Assembly (NCBI GenBank): GCA_003483885.1
Contig: DMXI01000470.1
Coordinates: 1 to 64,000 of the forward strand
From: Microscillaceae bacterium
GTDB taxonomy: Bacteria; Bacteroidota; Bacteroidia; Cytophagales; Microscillaceae
Length of the DNA stretch: 64,000 nucleotides
Direction: 5' to 3'
Both the position numbers and the translations under genes were made by a program. Below are positions 26,747 through 34,463 of the stretch, one piece after another; the stretch's first letter is position 1; each line of letters opens with the position of its first letter. The notes under the pieces were generated by a model, which was given only the letters and a program-made list of their open reading frames with translations, ran no database searches and was not told the origin of the DNA.

Positions 26747-27460
26747 CTACAACCAAAAATGATAAATGTTGGTGATTTTAGCCATTTCAAAACCCATTTT
26801 TTGATAAAAGTTACAGGCAATTTTATTGGCTTTTTGGGTAACTACTTGTATCGTATTACTTTTAAGTAGTTGGCTTTCTTCAAAGGCTCTTTCTACAAGT
26901 TGAGTACCAATAGACTTTCTACGATAATTAAAGTCTACCGCCAAAATTTCAATATTAGTATCTTTGAGCCTGGTGTTTAAAGCCAATACTCCTGCAATTT
27001 GTTGCCCTACTTTGTATACCAAAACTTTGTCATCATTTTTACCCGTCACTGCATTCTGCATCCAAACGGTATACATTCTTTCAAATTCCTGATTTTTAAA
27101 GTTTTGATCTATATTAAAACGAGAGAATTTGCCACTTTGAATCGACAATCTCACAAGGTTGGAGTTAAGGGTGGCTTCTTGAAAATAATGAATATTGGGG
27201 CTTAAAGGACTAACATTTTCTAACAAAGAAGGGATATCATAACAAAAAACAATTTTTTCATCTACTAAAATTCCTCCAAGTTCTATTGATTGTTGATTTA
27301 TCAATTTTAATTCAGGTGGTATATAAGCGTAACAAAGTTGATAACCTTCTTCCTTTCCAAATTTTATTGCCTGCTTGATGTCAAAATCAGCATTCAATAT
27401 GTTAATCAGACCTGTTTTGTAACCAAAAAAATGACTGTCCCACTCCAAAAAATGAATCAT
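26747..27460 (-). CDS. wecD: GNAT acetyltransferase, WecD/RffC-like
   Basis: A 237-residue protein. The start is set at the ATG in 27458-27460, giving MIHFLEWDSHFFG, which matches the WecD N-terminal signature; that ATG overlaps the stop of the upstream GT2 gene by 4 nt (ATGA), so translation is coupled. A GNAT acetyl-CoA loop YRRKSIGTQLVERAF is in the C-terminal domain. WecD N-acetylates dTDP-4-amino-4,6-dideoxygalactose to dTDP-Fuc4NAc, which fits with WecE at 19135. A longer frame reaching 27583 exists but lies inside the upstream gene. Confidence 0.75.
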   Translation of the reverse strand: MIHFLEWDSHFFGYKTGLINILNADFDIKQAIKFGKEEGYQLCYAYIPPELKLINQQSIELGGILVDEKIVFCYDIPSLLENVSPLSPNIHYFQEATLNSNLVRLSIQSGKFSRFNIDQNFKNQEFERMYTVWMQNAVTGKNDDKVLVYKVGQQIAGVLALNTRLKDTNIEILAVDFNYRRKSIGTQLVERAFEESQLLKSNTIQVVTQKANKIACNFYQKMGFEMAKITNIYHFWL

Positions 27461-28386
27461 CTCACTGAGTTTAGTTCTTCTTTGACAATGTATACTGGCC
27501 TTTTTTTGACACCATTGTGAATCTTTCCAATATATAAGCCAAGCACACCTATTGCCATAATAATTAAACCACCCAAAAACCAAACAGAATATAGAATACC
27601 GCTTAAAACTAATATTTTTGGGGCAGCTAGTATTTCATAAATCACATAAAAAGCTGTTCCTAAGGTTATTATCCCACCAGTATAAATGATAAGGGTTAGG
27701 AGCTTGTTCGAGTTAATGAGTAAAATATTGAGAGCTAAATTAAAGAGATGAAATGGTTTGTAGGAGGTTTTGCCTTCTTTTCGTTCTGCGTGCTGAATGT
27801 TTAACTTTATTTGACGAAATCCAATCCACTGAACCATAGTTGGGAGAAACTTGATATGATCCTGCATTTGGCAAATAGCTCGTATTACCTTGATATGATA
27901 AATCCCAAAGTTAGCGACTTTAGTATCATGCGAGATACCCGAAAGATAAAACAGCAGCTTATAAAAAGTCCAGGAAAACAACCTTTTCAACCAAGAGTCT
28001 CTACGTTTATCACGCCGAGCCAATACCACATCGTAGCCCTCTTGGGCTTTATTATATAGGTTTATAATTTCTTCTGGGCGATCTTGCAAATCACAATCCA
28101 TCACCACCACCCATTCGCCCTGCGCATGGTCAATACCTGCAGTAATGGCATAGTGCTGACCAAAATTACGACTTAGTTTGATCCCTACCACTCTTTTATC
28201 TTGTTGACAGTTCCGTTCAATGGCTTGCCAGGAGTTATCTGGGCTACCATCTTCTACTAGTATAATTTCAAAGTTTTCACTAATTTTATTTACTTCATTT
28301 GTAATACGTTCTACCAGCAAGTCTACAATTTTTTCGGCGCGGTATACTGGACTCACAATACTCAATAAGGGTTTTGCTGCTTTCAT
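27457..28386 (-). CDS. GT2 polyprenyl-phosphate glycosyltransferase, ArnC/GtrB-like (copy 1)
   Basis: A 309-residue enzyme and first gene of the glycan locus as transcribed. The same domain plan as the 25626 enzyme is seen: ISIVSPVY-like SIVSPVYRAEK, VEDGSPDNSW, MDCDLQDRP and SRNFGQHYAITAG, then two C-terminal TM helices (about 228-295). The catalytic half is near-identical to the paralogue up to about residue 110, and the downstream part differs, including ARRDKRRDSW in the acceptor loop. The two therefore probably load different sugars. Its stop overlaps the wecD start. Confidence 0.85.
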   Translation of the reverse strand: MKAAKPLLSIVSPVYRAEKIVDLLVERITNEVNKISENFEIILVEDGSPDNSWQAIERNCQQDKRVVGIKLSRNFGQHYAITAGIDHAQGEWVVVMDCDLQDRPEEIINLYNKAQEGYDVVLARRDKRRDSWLKRLFSWTFYKLLFYLSGISHDTKVANFGIYHIKVIRAICQMQDHIKFLPTMVQWIGFRQIKLNIQHAERKEGKTSYKPFHLFNLALNILLINSNKLLTLIIYTGGIITLGTAFYVIYEILAAPKILVLSGILYSVWFLGGLIIMAIGVLGLYIGKIHNGVKKRPVYIVKEELNSVR

Positions 28387-28532
28387 ACGACACGAAAATA
28401 ATCATTAATCCGTGCTTTGCAAATAGTGAGAAAGGCGCAAAAAACAAGTCATAACACCTCGTTTTAACATTATTTAACCTAAAAATATGGGTGTGTTACC
28501 TGGCAGAAATGCCTCAAAAACCAAAAATTCAT

Positions 28533-28540
28533 TAATTTTG
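28533..28540 (+). promoter_or_regulatory. Candidate -7 box for the HtrA gene
   Basis: TAATTTTG matches TAnnTTTG and lies 43 nt before the ATG at 28583, in a 196-nt divergent spacer shared with the glycan locus. No clear -33 TTG was found. Confidence 0.4.
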
Positions 28541-28582
28541 TTAGGACAGAATTAAGAAACACTAAACTTAGCTGTAAATATT

Positions 28583-30037
28583 ATGAACAACACCATAAAA
28601 ACCATTTTATTAAGCTTTATATCAGCTATAGTGGGTGGCTATAGTTTTTACCTCATGAGTAAGCCCTCTAACCCCGCCCAAAACCACAATGACGATCGGG
28701 TCATTGACGAAAGAACGGTAAGTGACACCAAAATGGTCAATAATAAATCCATCGTAGAACTCAACGGTGATTTTAAGAAAGCCTCCAAATTGGCCACTCG
28801 TAGTGTAGTATACATCAAAACCGTATCAGACGCCAAATACAATTCCTACGATATGTTCGACTTCTTTTTTGGAGGACGTGGAGGTCGTGGACGCAAACAA
28901 CTGGCCTCTGGGTCGGGAGTAATCTTTACCGACAATGGATACATTGTGACCAACAATCACGTAATTGAGGATGCTGAAACTATAGAAGTTATCCACGAAA
29001 AAAAATCTTATAAGGCCAAAGTCATTGGTACCGACCCTTCATCGGATATCGCGGTTCTAAAAATTGAAGCTAAAGGTTTGCCTAGCATTACCCGAGGAAC
29101 TTCCAAAAAACTTTCGGTAGGAGAATGGGTATTGGCCATTGGTAATCCATTTAACCTGACCTCAACAGTAACCGCTGGAATTGTAAGTGCTAAAGGTCGT
29201 GACATAGATTTATTAGGCGGACAGTTTCCTTTGGAGTCCTTTATCCAAACCGATGCAGCTATTAACCCTGGTAATAGTGGAGGAGCATTGGTGAACATCA
29301 AAGGACAATTGGTAGGGATCAATACCGCTATTTTGTCTCGCACTGGGTCATATGCCGGGTATGGGTTCGCGGTTCCAGTAGATATTGTGGCCAAGGTTTT
29401 CAACGATTTGGTGCAATATGGAGAGGTACAAAAAGCTTTTACTGGAATCAAGGTAAATGACTTAAGCACTAAACTTGCACAACGCTTTGACATTAAAGCC
29501 AATTCGTTTGATGGTGCCGTGATTACCGATATTGAGGATGGTAGCGAAGCAGCCAAAGCAGGATTGAAACAAGGGGACGTGATTTTGCAAATAAACAATG
29601 ATAAAATAGACGGTAAGAGCGGTTTTATGGAAGAAATGAGTTATTACCGCCCTGGTGACAAACTCAAAGTAACTTATCGCCGAGGCAAGCAAACCAAAAT
29701 GGTACAGCTTAAACTAAGAAACCGGGAAGGAACTACTGGGGTATTGAAAAGGCAAATTTTTTACTCTAAAAAACTAGGCGTTGAACTCGAGAAGGTTTCT
29801 AAGGCTGAGCGCCAAAAACTACGCATTGAGAAGGGTGGAGTAAAGGTTGTAAAAGTGCGTCGTGGTTTATTTAGTCGTTTACGCATGCGCGAAGGTTTTG
29901 TGATTACCCACATCAACCGCCAAGTGGTAAACAATCCTAAGGATGTAGAAGATTTATTGTTGGATTTGCAAGGGAAGGTGTACATTCAAGGGGTAAGCAA
30001 AGATGGCACTCGAGGATACTATCAATTTTATTTTTAA
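28583..30037 (+). CDS. degP: Do-family serine protease DegP/HtrA
   Basis: A 484-residue periplasmic protease and chaperone. An N-terminal signal anchor (about 8-26) precedes the trypsin-like domain with triad His126 (TNNHV), Asp155 (SDIAVLKI) and Ser232 (GNSGGAL). A PDZ1 domain (about 280-370) carries ITDIEDGSEAAKAGLKQGD, and a second PDZ-like domain (about 385-484) is more divergent. The role is degrading misfolded envelope proteins. It is transcribed divergently from the glycan locus. A terminator follows 27 nt after the stop, so it is probably monocistronic. The length fits DegP-like proteins. Confidence 0.92.
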   Translation: MNNTIKTILLSFISAIVGGYSFYLMSKPSNPAQNHNDDRVIDERTVSDTKMVNNKSIVELNGDFKKASKLATRSVVYIKTVSDAKYNSYDMFDFFFGGRGGRGRKQLASGSGVIFTDNGYIVTNNHVIEDAETIEVIHEKKSYKAKVIGTDPSSDIAVLKIEAKGLPSITRGTSKKLSVGEWVLAIGNPFNLTSTVTAGIVSAKGRDIDLLGGQFPLESFIQTDAAINPGNSGGALVNIKGQLVGINTAILSRTGSYAGYGFAVPVDIVAKVFNDLVQYGEVQKAFTGIKVNDLSTKLAQRFDIKANSFDGAVITDIEDGSEAAKAGLKQGDVILQINNDKIDGKSGFMEEMSYYRPGDKLKVTYRRGKQTKMVQLKLRNREGTTGVLKRQIFYSKKLGVELEKVSKAERQKLRIEKGGVKVVKVRRGLFSRLRMREGFVITHINRQVVNNPKDVEDLLLDLQGKVYIQGVSKDGTRGYYQFYF

Positions 30038-30064
30038 GAAATAATCAACTTGAACTTGATCAAG

Positions 30065-30095
30065 AGGCAATGTTTATCCAGACATTGCCTTTTTT
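30065..30095 (+). terminator. Rho-independent terminator
   Basis: Perfect 9-bp stem AGGCAATGT (30065-30073)/ACATTGCCT (30082-30090) with an 8-nt loop, then TTTTT. It lies 27 nt after the degP stop. Confidence 0.85.
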
Positions 30096-30128
30096 ATTGA
30101 TATCCAATAAAAATGCTCAAAATTACGT

Positions 30129-30500
30129 ATGATATCTCAAGCTGTTGTAATTTTGGGATTCACAATTACTGCTAATGTTATGATGCAATTATTAAAAACC
30201 TCTTTGGGTCGCTTGCGGGTAGTAGGTTTTCTCGAAGGATGGTCATTTTTGATATTATTGGGCATTGCGATGCCTCTCAAATATATTTGGAAAATCCCAG
30301 AAGGCGTACAGGTAGTCGGTATGCTACATGGGGTACTGTTTGTGGCCTATGGCCTGTTGGTGATTCAGGTAAAAATTGAGCATTCTTGGCCGTTCAAAAA
30401 AATGGCACTTGCCTTAGTAGCTTCTATCTTACCTTTTGGACCTTTTGTGGCAGACAGGAGATTGTTTCGAGAAGAAAACCAGTCCGCTGTCGACAGTTGA
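30129..30500 (+). CDS. DUF3817 membrane protein
   Basis: A 123-residue protein with three to four TM helices. The family core is GRLRVVGFLEGWSFLILL, then GMLHGVLFVAYGLLV, ending PFGPFVADRRLFRE. DUF3817 proteins are small, conserved and uncharacterised. It lies between degP and the SUI1-like gene on the same strand. The last few codons and the stop (30498-30500) fall inside a 7-nt periodic repeat (30487-30521), so the C-terminal tail is repeat-derived. Confidence 0.8.
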   Translation: MISQAVVILGFTITANVMMQLLKTSLGRLRVVGFLEGWSFLILLGIAMPLKYIWKIPEGVQVVGMLHGVLFVAYGLLVIQVKIEHSWPFKKMALALVASILPFGPFVADRRLFREENQSAVDS

Positions 30501-30521
30501 CCGTCAACTGTTGACTCCATT
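30487..30521. repeat. Heptad repeat tract
   Basis: Five consecutive 7-nt units are seen: CTGTCGA, CAGTTGA, CCGTCAA, CTGTTGA, CTCCATT. It belongs to the same unit family as 37741-37775 and 60064-60143. The tract crosses the DUF3817 stop and lies just upstream of the SUI1 gene. CGACAGTTGA and TCAACTGTTG also give partial dyad symmetry. Confidence 0.7.
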
Positions 30522-30534
30522 AAAAACTAAACCT

Positions 30535-30906
30535 ATGAGTCGAAATAAAAAAAATAAAAAAGAGGAAAACGATTGGAAAGATCGCCTGGGAATGGTGTAC
30601 TCAACCAATCCTGATTTTGAGTATGATTATGATGAGGAAGCGGAGGCCGAAACACTTCCACCCAATCAACAAGATTTGAGAGTAATGCTGGACCGCAAAA
30701 ACCGCAAGGGCAAAGCGGCTACTCTAGTCACTGGATTTGTAGGCACCGAAGATGATCTGAAAGACTTGGGCAAGATGCTTAAAACCAAATGTGGGGTTGG
30801 AGGCAGTGCCAAGGAAGGCGAAATCATCATTCAGGGAGATGTGCGAGACAAAGTCCTCAACTTGCTAAAAGACGCTGGATATAAGGCCAAAAAATCAGGA
30901 GGATAA
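30535..30906 (+). CDS. Translation initiation factor SUI1/YciH-like
   Basis: A 123-residue protein. The ATG at 30535 is preferred; a longer in-frame opening reaching back to 30436 overlaps the DUF3817 gene and the repeat tract. A charged N-terminal tail (about 1-45, rich in Lys, Glu and Asp) precedes the SUI1/eIF1 fold (about 50-120) with LVTGFVGTEDDLKDLGKMLK, CGVGGSAKEGEIIIQGD and KVLNLLKDAGYKAK. Bacterial YciH-type proteins influence start codon selection and stress-dependent initiation. Its stop is 1 nt from the ATG of the hydrolase gene, so the two are co-translated. Confidence 0.85.
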   Translation: MSRNKKNKKEENDWKDRLGMVYSTNPDFEYDYDEEAEAETLPPNQQDLRVMLDRKNRKGKAATLVTGFVGTEDDLKDLGKMLKTKCGVGGSAKEGEIIIQGDVRDKVLNLLKDAGYKAKKSGG

Positions 30907-30907
30907 T

Positions 30908-31702
30908 ATGGGTGTCCAGCAAATGGTTTTTGGAGGTAATCAGTTGGCTTATCAGGTTTTGGGCAATGGTCCCAAGACGCTGGTATTTATTCACGGAGGT
31001 GGACTAAACCACCAAATGTGGGAAACCCAAGTCGATTATTTTAGCAAACACTACCAAGTAATTACGTACGATTTGCGGGGCCATGGACAATCTTCTCATG
31101 ACAATAACGAGGGATTGGACATGGACGATTTGCTGGCTATTTTGCATACATCTGGAGTACAAAACTTTACTTTGGTGGGCTGCTCGCTAGGCAGTATCAT
31201 TGCCTTGGACTTGGCCTTGGCTTATCCCAAAAAAGTAGACAATTTGGTATTGGTTTCGCCTGGTTTGGTGGGCTTTCAGGAACGCAATCACGAGTACCTT
31301 GAGGTGCTGGGCGAATACATTGGTTACCTAGAAAAACAACACTTCCAACAAGCCAAACGAATTCTCAAACAGCTTTCCTTTTATGGCCCCCATCGCTGGC
31401 AGGTAAACAACATAGTTACTGATTTTTATGTCGAACAATGTCTTACCCACTTTCTAGAGAGTGGCCAGTTTGCCCGAATACCCCAACTCAAAGAATTTGC
31501 CCCTCTCACCCACATTTCTTCTATCAAATGTCCTTTGTTGCTGGTGTATGGCAAGCTAGACTATGGCTATATTCACGAAAATGTGCAAAAGATAGAAAGC
31601 TTGGCTCCACACGCCGAAACGTTTGAGATTGATTTGGCAGCTCACTTACCTAGTTTAGAACAACCCGAAGAATTTAACAGTACTTTGGCAGCTTTTATTT
31701 AG
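30908..31702 (+). CDS. Alpha/beta hydrolase
   Basis: A 264-residue hydrolase without signal peptide. Key residues: oxyanion motif FIHGGGLNH, nucleophile Ser93 in GCSLG, an Asp in LLVYGKLDYG and a His in LAAHLPSLEQ. The layout is that of the MhpC/BioH class of esterases and C-C hydrolases. Nothing in the sequence gives the substrate. It is 1 nt downstream of the SUI1-like gene. Confidence 0.8.
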   Translation: MGVQQMVFGGNQLAYQVLGNGPKTLVFIHGGGLNHQMWETQVDYFSKHYQVITYDLRGHGQSSHDNNEGLDMDDLLAILHTSGVQNFTLVGCSLGSIIALDLALAYPKKVDNLVLVSPGLVGFQERNHEYLEVLGEYIGYLEKQHFQQAKRILKQLSFYGPHRWQVNNIVTDFYVEQCLTHFLESGQFARIPQLKEFAPLTHISSIKCPLLLVYGKLDYGYIHENVQKIESLAPHAETFEIDLAAHLPSLEQPEEFNSTLAAFI

Positions 31703-31737
31703 TTGTTTTGGTTCATAGCACAAGGGCGGCGCTTTTT

Positions 31738-32015
31738 AAGTGAAAAACTAAAAGTGAAAAATGAAAAATGAACGCGAAGCGTAGAAAGGAGCAGGGAGCG
31801 AGGAACAGGGATCAGGGAGGAAGAGTAGCGCGAAGCGGATATAATTGATCAATGCATAACTCATAATTGATCATTCACCACTAACCATTGATCATTTACC
31901 ATTACTAAGCGATGCATCACGGAATCCGCTGTCCTGAGCGTAGCCGAAGGAACTCACAATAAGCGTAGCGAAACAATGCAACAATAGAACAATGTAGCAA
32001 TAAGCATTGCAAAAC
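31738..32015. repeat. Compound heptad repeat tract
   Basis: A 414-nt intergenic region (31703-32116) without genes. Several successive tracts keep 7-nt spacing: AAGTGAA-type units (31738-31772), GGAGCAG/GGAACAG units (31788-31822), ATTGATC/ATTCACC units (31844-31907, one 8-nt step) and ACAATGC/AACAATA units (about 31973-32007). A GTCCTGAGCGTAGCCGAAGG segment lies between. Each unit type has a reverse-complement counterpart at 38945-39190. Confidence 0.75.
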
Positions 32016-32032
32016 AATAAAAGTGATAAAAC

Positions 32033-32066
32033 AAAAAAGCCACCTAAAAAATCAGGTAGCCTGTGC
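32033..32066 (-). terminator. Probable terminator of the carrier-like gene
   Basis: On the minus strand an imperfect stem (AGGCTACCT / AGGTGGCT with one mismatch) is followed by TTTTTTG. It lies 51 nt beyond the stop at 32117. Confidence 0.45.
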
Positions 32067-32116
32067 TTTAAATAGTAGTTTGTGAAAGTAAAGTTTTGTT
32101 GTCCTTCCTTGCCAAT

Positions 32117-32629
32117 TTAGGACGCATTCATAAAACGGGTAGGTGAACTGAAGTCTGTTTCTGTGAAATAAAGCTGTGATACATATGCCGCATAACTTTG
32201 CAAAGTAAGCAAAGGTCTGATGACTGCCGATTCATCAATTTGAATATGGAAAATTTGCTCACAACGTAAAATCAACCAAATCAGGTCTGACTCATCTAAA
32301 CCTAAATCTTTCTCGATTTTGGTATTGGGATGAATCGCTCTTTCCTGAATCATGCGTTCTGAAATTATTTGCGTGATTTGGTCAAAGATCAATTTAGTCA
32401 ACTGAAGTTTTCGAATGATTTTCTCAATCACCGTTCTCTCAGATGCATATACCGACAGGGTGATTTCGTTGGCAAAACGGGTAATAACTGGCTCAGAAGA
32501 ATTTTTTAACATTTCTCTTTCCAGTATACTCATTAACCTTTGTTGGGCCGAAGAAGTAATATCTTGCCACTCTGGTAATGAAGTTAATAAATTGGCTAAA
32601 TACCATTGGTGATGTTGGGTCGCTGCCAT
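32117..32629 (-). CDS. Acyl-carrier-protein-like protein lacking the usual serine
   Basis: A 170-residue protein. The C-terminal half (about 78-160) has the helical ACP layout: IEKDLGLDESDLIWLIL, then CEQIFHIQID. In ACPs the phosphopantetheine Ser follows the Asp of DLGxDS; here the position is Glu113 and a Ser is one residue later (Ser114). So the protein may not be a carrier. DUF1493-type proteins have the same features. The N-terminal half (about 1-75) is helical and basic/acidic with no family. There are no fatty acid or polyketide genes nearby. Confidence 0.45.
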   Translation of the reverse strand: MAATQHHQWYLANLLTSLPEWQDITSSAQQRLMSILEREMLKNSSEPVITRFANEITLSVYASERTVIEKIIRKLQLTKLIFDQITQIISERMIQERAIHPNTKIEKDLGLDESDLIWLILRCEQIFHIQIDESAVIRPLLTLQSYAAYVSQLYFTETDFSSPTRFMNAS

Positions 32630-33219
32630 GATTTTGTAAAGTTAATTTCCAAATGAATGTCCTTTAAATCGTTGAATACACATATGTAATTTTTGATACA
32701 CATTTAGTGAAACTTACACTGTTTACTTACTGACAAGTTTAACGGGTAAAAACCTTAAATATTTTTTAACAATATTATAAAATTTCTACGCGAACATCTC
32801 AGAAATAGTTTAAAATTGAATTAATTTTTTTTGTGTTTTACCAAGAGGACTGCCTACCCACTTAGCTTAGTAAATACAATACTGGGACGAATCACGAAAT
32901 TATTTCGTATTGACATGAATAGCCTTTATTGTAAACCAAACAAACATTAAAATCTTAATTACTCATCCAGTATGCCAAATTAGAAATAATTATTCAAAAA
33001 AAAATTATTTTTTTATAATTTGTAATTTTACAAGAAAACAGTTCGATAATACTCGATTACAAGTAGGTAGTTTTGTTTATACCCAATATTAAAATAATAC
33101 AATTTAAAATCACTCATCTAAATCATTCTATTTAAGGGCTTAAACCCATTTCCAATACCGAAAATGTGCCTTAGGTTTATAAAGTTTTCCCTCAATATTT
33201 TTTTGCAACTCCTAATGCG
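32630..33219. other. 590-nt intergenic region
   Basis: AT-rich, with poly-A/T runs and no supported gene, hairpin terminator or repeat family that I could recognise. It contains the promoter region of the carrier-like gene (start 32629) and the downstream end of the Omp85-type gene (stop 33220). Confidence 0.5.
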
Positions 33220-34338
33220 TTAAAAAGCTTCTCCAATCCCTAAATAAATACCGCTAGAGCCATCAGAACCTCGGCCATAATCCAGACGTAGATTGACTCG
33301 ATTGGCAGGTAGAATTTGGAATCTCAGCCCTACTCCATAAGAAGCCTTCAAATCTGCACTATCAAAATTCACTATTTTGTTGTACACATCTCCTACTCCG
33401 CCAAATACCACCATTCCAAACTTTCGCCATATCGGAAAGCGATACTCTGCCTGCATAGCCAAGTGATGTTTTTCGCGATAACGCCCCCGAATATATCCTC
33501 GCATAATCGTTGGCCCACCCAAAGTAGATAATTGATTGTATGGAGGATCACCTATCACAAAATTGGCGAAGCCCTGAACCGCCAATGTGTGGGATGAACC
33601 CTGAAAAGGTTGAAAATATTTACGGACGTCTAACTGCAACGCGGTGAACTCATATTCGCCGATAGGTCCTTCGTTGAACCTGTAGCCTGACATTTCAGCA
33701 TAAAATCCTCTTTGTGGGTTTAAAATGTTTTTTCGATCATCGTATAAAACAGCAGCTCCCATTCCTGAGACTACTGAACCATCGTAACCTGCTACTTGCG
33801 TGGTTTCTAGAAGTCCTCCTGATGCTCGCTCAAGGCTAGTGAGATGCACATATTGATATTGCAATCCAAAAAACAGGTTTTTATCTAACCGACGAAACAC
33901 TCTGGTAGCAAAGCTCACGATTTGGTTCGTTGAGTTTTCTTTGTTCGATTCTGGCAAATCATTCCCAATACCATAGTAAACCGCATTGCCTATGTTATAG
34001 ATCAATCGTCCTTGAAACAAATAGTGGTCATTGCCAGAAAATACCCGATAAAATGTTCCAAAAGCGATTTGCCCAGAAAAGGAGAAAGAAGCAAAGGGCA
34101 TGACATTAGATAGGCGGCTTTTTTGATAATCTTTGCCAGTTTTAAAATTCAACGCACCTAAAGTAGCTACCGTAAAACCTGTTTCGGGAGAAACGCCCAA
34201 CACTGGCACTATAGCAAAATGATAGCGAGAGGAATCCTTGGGAGCTTTTTTTGTTTTTTTATATTGAGCCATTGTTTGTTTAGTGATACCTACCAATAAC
34301 AAACAGGCTATCAACCGAGCAATAAGTATAATATGCAT
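33220..34338 (-). CDS. BamA/TamA-type (Omp85) outer-membrane barrel protein
   Basis: A 372-residue protein with a signal peptide (about 1-24) and a 16-strand-like barrel. The conserved loop-6 region LGGPTIMRGYIRGRYR supplies the (I/V)RG-Y signature, and the chain ends in a phenylalanine (GIGEAF), as outer-membrane barrels do. POTRA domains are absent, since the barrel starts soon after the signal. Such short Omp85 relatives in Bacteroidota are often linked to lipid or phospholipase transport. It is downstream of the RND operon with a hairpin between them. Confidence 0.75.
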   Translation of the reverse strand: MHIILIARLIACLLLVGITKQTMAQYKKTKKAPKDSSRYHFAIVPVLGVSPETGFTVATLGALNFKTGKDYQKSRLSNVMPFASFSFSGQIAFGTFYRVFSGNDHYLFQGRLIYNIGNAVYYGIGNDLPESNKENSTNQIVSFATRVFRRLDKNLFFGLQYQYVHLTSLERASGGLLETTQVAGYDGSVVSGMGAAVLYDDRKNILNPQRGFYAEMSGYRFNEGPIGEYEFTALQLDVRKYFQPFQGSSHTLAVQGFANFVIGDPPYNQLSTLGGPTIMRGYIRGRYREKHHLAMQAEYRFPIWRKFGMVVFGGVGDVYNKIVNFDSADLKASYGVGLRFQILPANRVNLRLDYGRGSDGSSGIYLGIGEAF

Positions 34339-34384
34339 GAAATGGGGTTATTTAGGGAATGAAACTACTTGATATCACAAAGAA

Positions 34385-34410
34385 AACCCCTTGGAATTCC
34401 AAAGGGCTTT
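34385..34410 (-). terminator. Terminator between the RND and Omp85-type genes
   Basis: A palindromic stem around CCTTTGGAATTCCAAGG (minus strand: GCCCTTTGGAATTCCAAGGGG) is followed on the minus strand by TTTTC. It lies 54 nt after the RND stop (34464) and probably ends that transcript, although the central AATT means the loop is short. Confidence 0.6.
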
Positions 34411-34463
34411 ACTCTATAACTAACACATTTCATCCCTCATGATTAATCAAACTAAACTACTAT

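Noticed and set aside
27461..27583. N-terminal extension of the WecD-like protein
   Set aside because: It runs inside the upstream GT2 gene; the ATG overlapping the GT2 stop begins at the conserved family start.
29008..29598. Long open frame on the minus strand opposite degP
   Set aside because: It is the shadow of the HtrA coding frame, has no family features and no promoter, and its composition follows the coding strand.
30436..30534. N-terminal extension of the SUI1-like protein
   Set aside because: It overlaps the DUF3817 gene and a heptad repeat; the ATG at 30535 fits the family better.
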